From Edaphobacter aggregans (lineage in GTDB: Bacteria > Acidobacteriota > Terriglobia > Terriglobales > Acidobacteriaceae), in the NCBI GenBank assembly GCA_022736715.1, contig DZDJ01000020.1, forward strand, positions 8,402-49,775: a stretch of 41,374 bases of DNA, read 5' to 3'. Under the pieces are notes generated by a model. The model made no database searches and was not told where the DNA came from. It saw only the letters and a list, made by a program, of their open reading frames with translations. Positions 16,699-25,181 of the stretch are shown piece after piece. The stretch's first letter is position 1; each line of letters opens with the position of its first letter. Both the position numbers and the translations under genes were made by a program.

Positions 16699-16989
16699 TT
16701 AGCGCCAACGTCCCTGGACAAAGACGTATCCGCCACGACGATGGACCCAGCGGCCGGGCACCCACACGGCGCGCGGTCTGGGCGGACGCATCCAGCGGCC
16801 GGGAACCCACACGTAACGCTGGCCGCCCCAGCGGTGATAGCCACCGACCCATACGAATCCTGCGCGCGGTGGCGGACCCCGGCGCTCCACCACCGGTGCT
16901 GGCGGACCGATGCGTACTACAATTTGCGCATTGGCCACGCCAACGCTCAAAAACAGACCACAGATTGCAGCCAGAAAAAATTTCTTCAT
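16699..16989 (-). CDS. Small secreted WXXGXW-repeat protein
   Basis: The 96-residue product begins MKKFFLAAICGLFLSVGVANA, a clear type I signal peptide, with cleavage expected before Gln22. The mature part of about 75 residues is rich in Trp, Gly, Arg and Pro and contains repeated units such as WVPGRWMRPP, WVPGRWVHRR and FVQGRWR. This pattern matches the YXWGXW/WXXGXW repeat family (PF12779 by recall), whose function is unknown. The strongly positive mature chain suggests envelope or nucleic-acid contact, which is an inference. The open frame extends to 17217, but the signal peptide and a GGAG upstream place the start at ATG16989. Confidence 0.8.
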   Translation of the reverse strand: MKKFFLAAICGLFLSVGVANAQIVVRIGPPAPVVERRGPPPRAGFVWVGGYHRWGGQRYVWVPGRWMRPPRPRAVWVPGRWVHRRGGYVFVQGRWR

Positions 16990-17089
16990 AGTGAGCTTGC
17001 TCCGTTCGGCGTCTTCCATTCGCGATGAAAGACGGATGTTGGTATAGAACACTGCCTTTGCAGAGGAGTTGCGGCTGCTATACCTCGAT

Positions 17090-17118
17090 TTGAAACTCTC
17101 TCCGCTCCAAAGTATGAT
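17090..17118 (+). promoter_or_regulatory. Promoter of the phosphofructokinase gene
   Basis: TTGAAA (17090-17095), a 17-bp spacer and TATGAT (17113-17118) give ten of twelve consensus bases at ideal spacing. Transcription would start near 17125, leaving a leader of about 140 bases before the start codon. I saw no riboswitch fold in that leader. Confidence 0.7.
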
Positions 17119-17264
17119 GCCGCCGAGGTGAAACAGCGATGTTTGCCGGTCGTGAAAATCCTGCGACAGATTGACGATGAGGATGAGTTTGCAGCAGGCA
17201 GAGCAGGGAAGCAGCACAATCGGTCAAAAGTGAGACCCGAAAGTGAAACCCAAGGAGAAGAAGA

Positions 17265-18299
17265 ATGCGAGTAGGAGTGCTGACGGGTGGCGGAGACTGC
17301 CCGGGTTTGAATGCAGTAATTCGCGCAGCGGTACGCAAAGGCATTTTGCATTACGGGGACGAGTTTGTCGGCTTTATTGAGGGGTGGCGTGGCGTGCTGG
17401 ACAACAACACCAGACCGCTGACACTGGAGTCCACCTCCGGCATTCTGCATCTTGGCGGAACCATTCTGCGCACCTCGCGCACCAACGTGCGCAAGATCGA
17501 GGGCGGCATTGAGAAGTGTCTGGAGGTGCTGGCCGCCAACAAATTAGATGCACTGATTACGATTGGCGGTGACGATACCCAGGGCGTGGCCAATGCGCTG
17601 ATTGAAAAAGGCGCGCACTGCGTTGGCGTGCCCAAGACGATCGACAATGATCTGAGCGGCACGGACGCTTGTTTTGGTTTTGACACGGCCGTCAGCATTG
17701 CGACGGAGGCTGTCGACCGGCTGCACTCCACGGCAGAGGCGCACAACCGCGTGATTGTTTGCGAAGTGATGGGCCGCGATGCGGGCTGGATTGCGATCAC
17801 CACCGGCATTGCAGGCGGTGCGGATGCGGTTCTGGTGCCGGAAAAGCCGATTGATATCGAAGAAGTCTGCAAGCTGGTGAAGTACCGCCACGATCACGGC
17901 AAGAAGTTCAGCATTGTAGTGGTGGCGGAGGGCGCCAAGCTGCCGGATGCCGAGCAGGCCACTGTCGGCGGCAAAGTGGACTCCTTTGGCCATGTCCGCT
18001 TGAGTGGCATTGGCGCCGTGCTGGCCGAAGAGATTGAGAAGCGCACCGGCTACGAGACGCGTTCGGTAAACCTGGGCCACACGCAGCGCGGCGGTACGCC
18101 GACGGCGTATGATCGCATGCTGGCCACGCGCTATGGTTCCGCAGCGATTGATCTGGTGCACCAGAAGAAGTTTGGCCGGCTGGTGGTGTTGCGCGGTACG
18201 GAAATCACCGACATTCCGCTGAAGGACGCAATCGCCAAAACCCGCACCGTGGGCGAAGACCTGCTGGAACTGGCCAAAGGGTTGCAGCCAAAAGTATAG
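17265..18299 (+). CDS. 6-phosphofructokinase, probably pyrophosphate-dependent
   Basis: This enzyme phosphorylates fructose 6-phosphate in glycolysis. The 344-residue chain has the family loops GVLTGGGDCPGLNA, GGDDT (about 101-105), PKTIDND (about 123-129), MGRDAGW and TQRGG. In E. coli numbering the first of the two donor-site positions is Asp (GGDDT instead of GGDGS) and the second Lys (PKTIDND instead of PGTIDND). This Asp104/Lys124 pair is the established signature of PPi-using enzymes, so a reversible PPi-dependent reaction is likely. Biochemical specificity is still an inference. It has its own promoter and a strong terminator, so it is monocistronic. Confidence 0.92.
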   Translation: MRVGVLTGGGDCPGLNAVIRAAVRKGILHYGDEFVGFIEGWRGVLDNNTRPLTLESTSGILHLGGTILRTSRTNVRKIEGGIEKCLEVLAANKLDALITIGGDDTQGVANALIEKGAHCVGVPKTIDNDLSGTDACFGFDTAVSIATEAVDRLHSTAEAHNRVIVCEVMGRDAGWIAITTGIAGGADAVLVPEKPIDIEEVCKLVKYRHDHGKKFSIVVVAEGAKLPDAEQATVGGKVDSFGHVRLSGIGAVLAEEIEKRTGYETRSVNLGHTQRGGTPTAYDRMLATRYGSAAIDLVHQKKFGRLVVLRGTEITDIPLKDAIAKTRTVGEDLLELAKGLQPKV

Positions 18300-18316
18300 T
18301 GGTCGTGGCATGATCC

Positions 18317-18344
18317 AAAAGCCAGTCCGGACGGACTGGCTTTT
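18317..18344 (+). terminator. Strong terminator after phosphofructokinase
   Basis: A perfect 12-bp stem AAAAGCCAGTCC/GGACTGGCTTTT with a 4-base loop GGAC is followed by GCTCTTT. It is a classic intrinsic terminator, 17 bases after the stop codon. Confidence 0.92.
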
Positions 18345-18570
18345 GCTCTTTCCAGCGTGTTGACTGCCGGGAAGGTTCTCAAAAAAAAGAGATGCGCTTT
18401 CTGCTGTAAACACCGGAAAATCCGGGGGATGCCCCAAATGTACCTGAGACTGCCGAAGATTTCTCTTGTAGAGACGGCAAGAACCGGAGTACAACAGTCA
18501 AAGGTGATTGGGTCGGTTGCAGGCTGTGCCCTCATCTACCAGAAAAGAAAGCGATTGCGAGGTAAGCGAA

Positions 18571-18837
18571 ATGCGGGCAGCGGTGCAGGTGATGTTGCGC
18601 GAGGTGATGGACATCCGGCATGCCTCGGAGTATCTGGGCATCAGCGCAGATGCGTTGTACAAGTACGCTTCCGAGGGAACGATTCCTGCTTTCAAGCTGG
18701 GCAACCGCTGGCGCTTCAAGCGTTCGCTGCTGGACTCCTGGATGGACGAACAGTCCGGCAAAAGCAAAGCCGTCGCACCGGTGGCGAAGGCCAAAGTCAA
18801 GCCGGGACAGCGCAAGCCCGTCGCCCGCGCCCGGTAA
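18571..18837 (+). CDS. Small excisionase-type HTH (MerR-like) DNA-binding protein
   Basis: The 88-residue protein contains an excisionase/HTH_17-type domain: a segment of the form DIRHASEYLGIS, then ADALYKYASEGTIPAFKLGNRWRFKRSLLDSWM. In such proteins this positions a recognition helix and a wing. A lysine/arginine/alanine-rich tail follows and may add nonspecific DNA binding. The start is ATG18571 with GAGG 8 bases upstream, although the frame is open back to 18508. No integrase or transposase is near, so it is more likely a stand-alone regulator than a phage excisionase. It ends 3 bases before the convergent metallophosphoesterase gene, with no room for a terminator. Confidence 0.8.
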   Translation: MRAAVQVMLREVMDIRHASEYLGISADALYKYASEGTIPAFKLGNRWRFKRSLLDSWMDEQSGKSKAVAPVAKAKVKPGQRKPVARAR

Positions 18838-18840
18838 AAG

Positions 18841-19710
18841 TTACGCCAGCGTAATTAAGGTAATTTCCGGAGGACACCGGAACCGCATGGGCACGCCTAC
18901 GGTGCCGATGCCGCGGTTTACATAAAGCTGCATTCCCGCCAACTGAAAATGCCCCATCACATATTTCTTGCCCAGCGGAGGCAGAAAGCGCGGCTCCAGA
19001 AACGGAATGCGCACCTGTCCGCCATGGGAGTGGCCGGAGAGCATCAGATCCGCTCCCTGTCCCACCACCTGGTCGGCATAGTCGGGCGCATGGGCCATCA
19101 GGATGACCGGCTCCTTGTCTGCGGCTGCCGTATGTGGAATCGCAAGCTCCAGGTCTGGCCGCTGCGTTCCCGGATCCTGCACGCCAGCAATCCACAGCCG
19201 CTTGCCATCGCGTTCCATGGCGGTATTGCTGTTGGCCAATACAGGGATGCCATTGGACGTGAGGGCTTCGGTCACTGCCGGAGCGCTGACATTGGCATCG
19301 TGATTGCCGAGCACCGCAAACCGCGCCGGGCAGGTGAGGCCGCCCAGAATTTTGCCGCAGTCAAAGGCCTTGCGCTCCCGGTCCAGACGCCTGGCCGGGC
19401 CATCGAAACTGACGTAATCGCCGGTCAGCAGTACTGCATCCGGCTGGAGTTGATTGATTTTCTCCACAACGCGGCGAACGAAAAACGGTTCGGTGAAGTC
19501 GTCGATGTGGATGTCGCTGATCTGGGCAAGGCGCATACCATGGAAAGGCCCTGCCAGGTTCGGCAGCCGCAGCGTAATGCGCGTCACATCCAGCTCGTGA
19601 CGCTCGATTTCGGTGGGGTAGGCCACCGCTCCAACGCCAGCAACGGCGGCGAGTCCCAGAAACCTTCGCCGGGAGATTTGCGCCGGATTCCGCTGCGAAA
19701 AATCAGTCAT
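18841..19710 (-). CDS. Tat-exported calcineurin-like metallophosphoesterase
   Basis: The 289-residue protein starts with a twin-arginine signal, SRRRFLG at residues 13-19, followed by a hydrophobic stretch to about residue 31, so it is probably exported folded. The two-metal phosphoesterase motifs follow in order: DIH (66-68), GD (97-98), GNHD (135-138), an HAPD segment near 207-210 and GHSHGG (226-231). This is the YkuE-like branch. Some relatives hydrolyse UDP-diacylglucosamine or other phosphodiesters; the substrate here is not determined by sequence. ATG19710 lies just downstream of TATGAT on the minus strand, so a leaderless or very short leader transcript is possible. Confidence 0.9.
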   Translation of the reverse strand: MTDFSQRNPAQISRRRFLGLAAVAGVGAVAYPTEIERHELDVTRITLRLPNLAGPFHGMRLAQISDIHIDDFTEPFFVRRVVEKINQLQPDAVLLTGDYVSFDGPARRLDRERKAFDCGKILGGLTCPARFAVLGNHDANVSAPAVTEALTSNGIPVLANSNTAMERDGKRLWIAGVQDPGTQRPDLELAIPHTAAADKEPVILMAHAPDYADQVVGQGADLMLSGHSHGGQVRIPFLEPRFLPPLGKKYVMGHFQLAGMQLYVNRGIGTVGVPMRFRCPPEITLITLA

Positions 19711-19818
19711 AGTTCATCATACCGTTTTGATTGCGCGACTGTCGTATGGGTTGCCGGATGCAACTTTACTGGCGCAGTAGTTACCTTTGAGACGCATGAA
19801 ACGATAAAATAGGGGCCA

Positions 19819-20904
19819 ATGTTCTTTGCCGATCGTAAGAAAAAAGCACAAGCTCTAGTGAAATCAGCAGATGCAGATGCGCTCCTGATCACGCATCTGC
19901 CCGACGTGCGCTATTTGTGCGGGTTTACCGGTTCCAATGCCGCGCTGGCCTTTTACGGCAGGCGCGTTGTGCTGTTTACCGATGGCCGCTACACCACGCA
20001 GGCCCGGCAGGAAGCCGTTGGCGCGCGCGTAGTGATTGCGAAGAAGTCTGCCCTGCGCGAGGCCTGCGCCTGGCTGGAAACTGCTGGGGCAACCCGTTGC
20101 GGGTTTGATGCCGGTCACACGACTGTCGCCGCGCTGGATGCGATGCGCGAGATGGTTTCCGGCAAGCTGCGGCGCCGGTTCTTTTTGCCGCTGCAAAGCC
20201 CGATTGCAAAAATCCGCGAAGTGAAGGATGCCGGAGAGATTGCCCTGATGCGCGAGTCGGCGCTGCTGGGCTGCCGGTTATATGAACATATCCTGGGCTT
20301 TATCGCCGCCGGAATTTCAGAAACCGCCGTGGCCGCGGAGCTGGAATACGCTGCCCGGCTGGCCGGGGCAGAGGCCATGTCGTTCGATACGATTGTGGCC
20401 AGCGGGCTGCGTTCGGCATTGCCGCATGGGCATGCAACCGGGGCCAGACTGCCGCGTAACGGGTTCTTGACACTCGACTTCGGTGTTATCCTCAACGGGT
20501 ATTGCTCTGACATGACGCGGACCGTGTATCTGGGCAGGGCGTCGGAAACCGAGCGCGGCGTGTATGATGCCGTGTTGGCCGCACAAGAGGCTGCCGTAGC
20601 TGCTGTAGCGCCAGGGGCGACCTGTGGCGATGTGGACGAGGCTGCACGCAGCGTATTGCGGCAGGCGAAGCTCGATCGCTGGTTTACCCACTCCACCGGA
20701 CATGGCGTGGGGCTGGAGATTCACGAGGGGCCACGCATTGCAGCAGCGCAGCAGCAGAAGCTGGAGCCGGGCATGGTGATTACCATTGAGCCCGGAGTGT
20801 ACATGGAAGGGAAATTTGGCATCCGAATCGAAGACATGGTGTTGGTGACGGCAACGGGCCATGAGGTACTGACGCCGGCACCCAAAGCATGGACGACTCT
20901 TTAG
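19819..20904 (+). CDS. M24-family metallopeptidase (Xaa-Pro aminopeptidase type)
   Basis: This 361-residue cytoplasmic peptidase probably removes N-terminal residues before proline or cleaves Xaa-Pro dipeptides. It has an N-terminal creatinase-like domain (about 1-125) and a C-terminal pita-bread domain. The five metal ligands are visible: Asp of LDFG (about 219), Asp of SDMTR, His of HGVGLEIHEGP (about 294), Glu of TIEPGVY (about 323) and Glu of IRIED (about 338). AGGGG lies 4 bases before ATG19819. It precedes accB by 41 bases. Many bacteria have efp between such a peptidase and accBC; efp is absent here. PepP and PepQ subtypes cannot be told apart safely. Confidence 0.93.
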   Translation: MFFADRKKKAQALVKSADADALLITHLPDVRYLCGFTGSNAALAFYGRRVVLFTDGRYTTQARQEAVGARVVIAKKSALREACAWLETAGATRCGFDAGHTTVAALDAMREMVSGKLRRRFFLPLQSPIAKIREVKDAGEIALMRESALLGCRLYEHILGFIAAGISETAVAAELEYAARLAGAEAMSFDTIVASGLRSALPHGHATGARLPRNGFLTLDFGVILNGYCSDMTRTVYLGRASETERGVYDAVLAAQEAAVAAVAPGATCGDVDEAARSVLRQAKLDRWFTHSTGHGVGLEIHEGPRIAAAQQQKLEPGMVITIEPGVYMEGKFGIRIEDMVLVTATGHEVLTPAPKAWTTL

Positions 20905-20945
20905 ACGGGCAACAGCCCAAGGGAAAGTACACAGAGAACTGACAC

Positions 20946-21449
20946 ATGACTGCAGACGAGTTGAAAGAACTACGCGAACTGATTGGATTTCTGAAAGACA
21001 ACAAGATTGGCGAATTTGATCTGGAGCGCGGTGATCTGAAGGTGCGCATCAAGTTTGCCGGTGAGCAGGCGCAGACGGCCGGTGTGGATCTTTCGCAGTT
21101 GACCCGCATGCTGGCAGCCTCGGTTCCCACAGCTCCGGCGACTGTGCCTGGAGCGGCTGCAACGGTGGCCGCCCCCAGTGGTCCGGCCGGGGCAACGGAA
21201 GAGGAGGGCCTGCACACGGTGAAGTCACCAATCGTGGGCACGTTCTATGAGTCGTCCTCGCCGGGCGCGCCAGCATTTGTGAAGCCGGGCGACCAGGTGG
21301 AAGTCGGCCAGGTGCTCTGCATTATTGAGGCGATGAAGCTGATGAATGAGATTGAGGCCGACGTGGCCGGAGAAGTGGTAAAGGGAGTTGCCGGCAACGG
21401 CCAGCCGGTGGAGTACGGGCAGCCACTCTTCGTCATCAAGCCGCGCTGA
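20946..21449 (+). CDS. accB: Biotin carboxyl carrier protein of acetyl-CoA carboxylase
   Basis: BCCP carries the biotin that shuttles CO2 from biotin carboxylase to the carboxyltransferase in the first step of fatty acid synthesis. The 167-residue protein has an N-terminal helical segment (1-40), an Ala/Pro/Thr-rich flexible linker (about 60-90) and a C-terminal biotinyl domain with the biotin lysine in EAMKLMNEIE (lysine near residue 130). It is followed by accC after 117 bases and lies 41 bases after the M24 peptidase, consistent with one operon. Confidence 0.97.
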   Translation: MTADELKELRELIGFLKDNKIGEFDLERGDLKVRIKFAGEQAQTAGVDLSQLTRMLAASVPTAPATVPGAAATVAAPSGPAGATEEEGLHTVKSPIVGTFYESSSPGAPAFVKPGDQVEVGQVLCIIEAMKLMNEIEADVAGEVVKGVAGNGQPVEYGQPLFVIKPR

Positions 21450-21566
21450 AGCAGTAACGGCAGGGATGCACCGGGCCGACCGGCGCATAGGTTGAAAGTC
21501 ATTCAAGCTGGTTTCCGGTCTGCGCGCTTTGCCTGCGCTTCCTCCGGGACAACACATAAGGTAGAA

Positions 21567-22922
21567 ATGTTTCGTAAAGTTCTGATTGCCAATCGAGGCG
21601 AAATAGCACTTCGCATCATCAGCGCCTGTAAGGAACTGGGCGTTCGCACGGTTGCTGTTTATAGTGAAGCCGACCGCAACTCACTGCATGTCCGCTTTGC
21701 GGACGAGGCGATCTGCATTGGGCCGCCGCGCTCGGCGGAGAGCTACCTCAACGTGCCGGCCGTCATCAGCGCGGCAGAGATTGCCGATGTGGATGCGATC
21801 CATCCCGGCTATGGACTGCTGAGCGAAAACGCCAATTTTGCCGAGGTCTGCCGCGCCTCCAACATCAAGTTCATCGGGCCTCCGCCGGAGGCGACGCGGC
21901 TGATGGGCGAAAAGGAAAAAGCACGCCAGGCGATGAAGAAAGCCAAGGTGCCGATTTTGCCGGGCTCCGACGGCGTGATCGGCAGCGAAGGCGAGGCCAT
22001 TGAATGGGCGCGCACCGTGGGATTTCCGGTGATTCTGAAGGCCAAGGCCGGCGGCGGTGGCCGCGGTATGCGAGTGGTGCGCAGTGAAGCCGAGCTGCCG
22101 AACCTGTATCAGCAGGCGTCGAGCGAGGCCGCCAATGCGTTTGGCAACGGCGAGCTGTACATGGAGAAGTTCATCGAGCGGCCGCGCCACATTGAGTTCC
22201 AGGTGCTGGCCGACGAGCATGGCAACGTGATGAGTCTGGGCGAGCGCGAATGTTCCATTCAGCGCCGTCACCAGAAGCTGATTGAAGAAGCGCCGTCGCT
22301 GCAGGTGACGCCGAAGATGCGCGACGAGATCGGCAGGACGATCAGGAAGTCGCTGGAGAACATCGGCTACCAGAATGCCGGCACCATCGAGTTTCTGATG
22401 GATGAGGACGGCAAGCTCTACTTCATCGAGATGAACACGCGTATCCAGGTGGAGCATCCGGTGACGGAGATGGTGACGGGCATCGATCTGGTGAAGGCGC
22501 AGCTGCGCATTGCCTCCGGCGAAAGGCTGAGTTCGATTCTGACCGAGCCGTTGACGATTCGCGGACATGCCATCGAGTGCCGCATCAACGCCGAGCACCC
22601 GGAGAAGTTCACACCATCCGCGGGCAGGATTACGGCCTACAATCTGCCCGGCGGCAACGGCGTTCGTGTGGATACAGCGCAGTATGCCGAAGGCGTGGTG
22701 CCGCCGTACTATGACTCGTTGATCGCCAAGCTCATCTGCCATGGCAAAGACCGCGAAGAGGCGATGAACCGCATGCAGCGTGCCTTGGACATGTTTGTGG
22801 TGCAGGGCATTCACACCACCATTCCGCTGCACCAGAAGATCTTTGCCGACGAGGATTTTCGCGCTGGCAAGTTCGACACGAAGTTCATGGAGCACTTCTT
22901 CGAAAGACAAAAGCAGTCGTAA
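21567..22922 (+). CDS. accC: Biotin carboxylase subunit of acetyl-CoA carboxylase
   Basis: This ATP-grasp enzyme carboxylates the biotin on BCCP. The 451-residue chain opens with [16 protein letters not shown], has the glycine-rich ATP loop GGGGRGM near residue 162, and contains the [16 protein letters not shown] and [13 protein letters not shown] segments that hold metal, bicarbonate and biotin residues. ATG21567 is chosen over the open frame back to 21492 because homology starts there and AAGGT lies 6 bases upstream. Genes for the carboxyltransferase subunits are not in the window. Confidence 0.97.
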   Translation: MFRKVLIANRGEIALRIISACKELGVRTVAVYSEADRNSLHVRFADEAICIGPPRSAESYLNVPAVISAAEIADVDAIHPGYGLLSENANFAEVCRASNIKFIGPPPEATRLMGEKEKARQAMKKAKVPILPGSDGVIGSEGEAIEWARTVGFPVILKAKAGGGGRGMRVVRSEAELPNLYQQASSEAANAFGNGELYMEKFIERPRHIEFQVLADEHGNVMSLGERECSIQRRHQKLIEEAPSLQVTPKMRDEIGRTIRKSLENIGYQNAGTIEFLMDEDGKLYFIEMNTRIQVEHPVTEMVTGIDLVKAQLRIASGERLSSILTEPLTIRGHAIECRINAEHPEKFTPSAGRITAYNLPGGNGVRVDTAQYAEGVVPPYYDSLIAKLICHGKDREEAMNRMQRALDMFVVQGIHTTIPLHQKIFADEDFRAGKFDTKFMEHFFERQKQS

Positions 22923-22947
22923 TGTTCCGATGGGAGAGGTGCGGGAG

Positions 22948-23595
22948 ATGAGCGGCAATTGGAAATGGCGGAAGCTGCCGCGCCTCTATCCTATTCTGGA
23001 CGCGGGACTGCTGGCACAGCGCGGAGTTGCGCTGGAAGCCGTGGCCGGGCAGTGGCGCGCTGCTGGCATCACGCTGCTGCAGTACCGCGATAAGCACAGC
23101 ACTCCGCAACAGATTCTGGAGAACGCAGCGAAGATCCGGCGGATTTTTGCCGGGACAGACTGCACGCTGATTCTGGACGACCGCGCTGATCTTACGGTGC
23201 TGGCTGCCTGGGATGGCGTGCATGTGGGCCAGCAGGATTTGTCCCCCGAAGCGGCGCGGCGCGTTGTTGGCCCAGAGCGCATCCTCGGCTTTTCCACGCA
23301 CAACGAGGAGCAGGTGCGGGCGGCGGAACTAAGTTGCGCGGACTACGTTGCCATCGGGCCGGTCTTTGCGACAGCCAGCAAAGAGAGTCCTGATCGGGTA
23401 GTGGGACTGGAAGGCGTGCGCCGTGCGCGTGCGCTTACCACCAGGGCGCTGGTGGCGATTGGCGGCATTACGCGCGCGAATTGTCGGCAGGTGCTGGACG
23501 CAGGCGCGGACTCTGTCGCTGTCATCTCGGAACTGCTGCCGGAGGACGCCGGATTCAGTAAAGTAGCAGAAGACTTTCTCGCCATTTTGCGATAG
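22948..23595 (+). CDS. thiE: Thiamine phosphate synthase
   Basis: ThiE couples hydroxymethylpyrimidine diphosphate and thiazole phosphate to thiamine phosphate. The 215-residue TIM-barrel protein shows LLQYRDK, the DDRADL metal/pyrophosphate segment, GVHVGQQDL, GFSTHN, ADYVAIGPVFAT and VAIGGIT, all characteristic. ATG22948 is preferred over ATG22930 because GGGAGAGG lies 8 bases before it. It follows accC by 25 bases, so it is probably cotranscribed with the acetyl-CoA carboxylase genes, an unusual partner. No TPP riboswitch is visible upstream. The related TenI lacks some of these residues, so ThiE is favoured. Confidence 0.9.
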   Translation: MSGNWKWRKLPRLYPILDAGLLAQRGVALEAVAGQWRAAGITLLQYRDKHSTPQQILENAAKIRRIFAGTDCTLILDDRADLTVLAAWDGVHVGQQDLSPEAARRVVGPERILGFSTHNEEQVRAAELSCADYVAIGPVFATASKESPDRVVGLEGVRRARALTTRALVAIGGITRANCRQVLDAGADSVAVISELLPEDAGFSKVAEDFLAILR

Positions 23596-23606
23596 AAATA
23601 AGCCAC

Positions 23607-25181
23607 GTGCACACATCAGAACAAACCTCATCCACTTCCGGCCCGCAGTTTGTGCAGGGACTGGGGCTCTTCAGCGCTACTGCGATTGTGATTGGCTCAA
23701 TGATCGGGTCGGGCATCTTCATTGTGCCGGCCGATATGTCGCGTAGCGTCGGCTCGCCTGCGCTGCTGATCGCCGCTTGGCTGGTGACGGCGCTGATGAC
23801 CATCATTGGCGCGCTCAGCTACGGCGAGCTGGCCGCCATGATGCCCAAAGCTGGCGGGCAATATGTTTATCTTCGTGAAGCGCTGGGCCCCTTATGGGGC
23901 TTTTTGTATGGATGGACGCTTTTTCTGGTGATCCAGACGGGGACCATTGCCGCCGTCGGTGTGGCATTTGGCAAGTTTCTTGGCGTCTATTTTCCGGCGA
24001 TCTCCTCGGAGCACTGGCTGTGGCATATTGGCCATGTGCCGGCGTGGCATGTGGGGCCCATGGTGCTGGGCAACATGGAAATCGGCCTGAATACGACGAA
24101 TTTAACGGCGATTGTGGTGCTGACGCTGCTCACTTTGTTGAACTCATTTGGCATCCGGCTGGGCGCGGTGGTGCAGAACATCTTTACTTCGGCCAAGGTG
24201 ATTGCGCTGTTTGGCGTGGTGATCTTGGGCGGCCTGCTGGGGCGCAATGCCGCGGCGCTGGCGGCAAACTTCGGCGCAGGCTGGCGCCACTTCTGGCAGA
24301 ACGCTGGTCTGCATACATTGCATGCGGTGCAGGTGGGTGTTGGCGGGCCGGTTGAGTATGTGGGCCTGTTCACAATTGTGGCCGTGGTGCAGGTGGGTTC
24401 GCTGTTTTCCGCAGACGCGTGGAACAACGTGACCTTTACCGCCGGGGAAGTGCGCAATCCGCGCCGCAACCTGCCGCTGTCGCTTGCCCTGGGAACCGGG
24501 CTGGTGCTTTTGATTTATGTGCTGGCCAACTTTGTCTATCTGAGCGTGCTGCCGCTGGCGGGCGATCCGCAAGGCCCCACAACGCTGGCGCGCGGCATTC
24601 AGTATGCGTCCGGGGACCGCGTGGCCACGGCGGTGATGCAACAGGCCTTTGCCGGTTACGGGGCGAAGATCATGGCGGCCATGATCCTGGTCTCGACCTT
24701 TGGCTGCGCCAACGGAATGCTGCTGGCTGGGGCGCGTGTGTACTATGCCATGAGCAGGGACGGACTTTTTTTCAGGGCCGTGGGCCGGCTCAATGCCAAA
24801 TCGCGCACCCCGGTGGTATCGTTGTGGGTGCAGCTTTTCTGGACATGTCTACTTTGCCTCTCCGGCTCCTACAGCCAACTGCTGGATTACGTAATTTTTG
24901 CAGTGCTTGTGTTTTACATCCTTACAATTGGCGGCCTGTTTGTGCTGCGGGTAAAGCGTCCGCAGGCTGAGCGGCCTTACAAGGCGTTCGGTTACCCAGT
25001 GCTGCCGGCGCTCTATATCGTCATGGCGACATGGATCTGTGCCGTATTATTGCGCTATAAGCCACAGTACACCTGGCCCGGCCTGCTGCTGGTTCTGCTG
25101 GGAATCCCGGTCTATATTTTCTGGAGCCGGAAAGAACGCGTGCATGCGTTGCACGAGGGAGAAAGCATCGAGAATGTCTAA
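23607..25181 (+). CDS. APC-superfamily amino acid permease
   Basis: The 524-residue integral membrane protein has about 12-13 hydrophobic segments, beginning with the conserved SATAIVIGSMIGSGIFIVP in helix 1, whose glycine-rich break binds the substrate backbone in this superfamily. A long extramembrane loop lies around residues 128-160. The type resembles LAT/YfnA-like transporters; the substrate is not predictable. The start is GTG23607, since no in-frame ATG precedes helix 1; the ribosome site is weak (AATAAG). It begins 11 bases after thiE and overlaps the next permease gene by 8 bases. Confidence 0.9.
   Translation: MHTSEQTSSTSGPQFVQGLGLFSATAIVIGSMIGSGIFIVPADMSRSVGSPALLIAAWLVTALMTIIGALSYGELAAMMPKAGGQYVYLREALGPLWGFLYGWTLFLVIQTGTIAAVGVAFGKFLGVYFPAISSEHWLWHIGHVPAWHVGPMVLGNMEIGLNTTNLTAIVVLTLLTLLNSFGIRLGAVVQNIFTSAKVIALFGVVILGGLLGRNAAALAANFGAGWRHFWQNAGLHTLHAVQVGVGGPVEYVGLFTIVAVVQVGSLFSADAWNNVTFTAGEVRNPRRNLPLSLALGTGLVLLIYVLANFVYLSVLPLAGDPQGPTTLARGIQYASGDRVATAVMQQAFAGYGAKIMAAMILVSTFGCANGMLLAGARVYYAMSRDGLFFRAVGRLNAKSRTPVVSLWVQLFWTCLLCLSGSYSQLLDYVIFAVLVFYILTIGGLFVLRVKRPQAERPYKAFGYPVLPALYIVMATWICAVLLRYKPQYTWPGLLLVLLGIPVYIFWSRKERVHALHEGESIENV

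Noticed and set aside
22780-22947. N-terminal extension of the thiE frame into accC
   Set aside because: The extension overlaps accC coding sequence in another frame, and a good ribosome site exists for ATG22948.
21450-22947. Possible TPP riboswitch before thiE
   Set aside because: No CTGAGA/ACCTGA-type conserved segments were seen in the short accC-thiE gap or the accB-accC gap.
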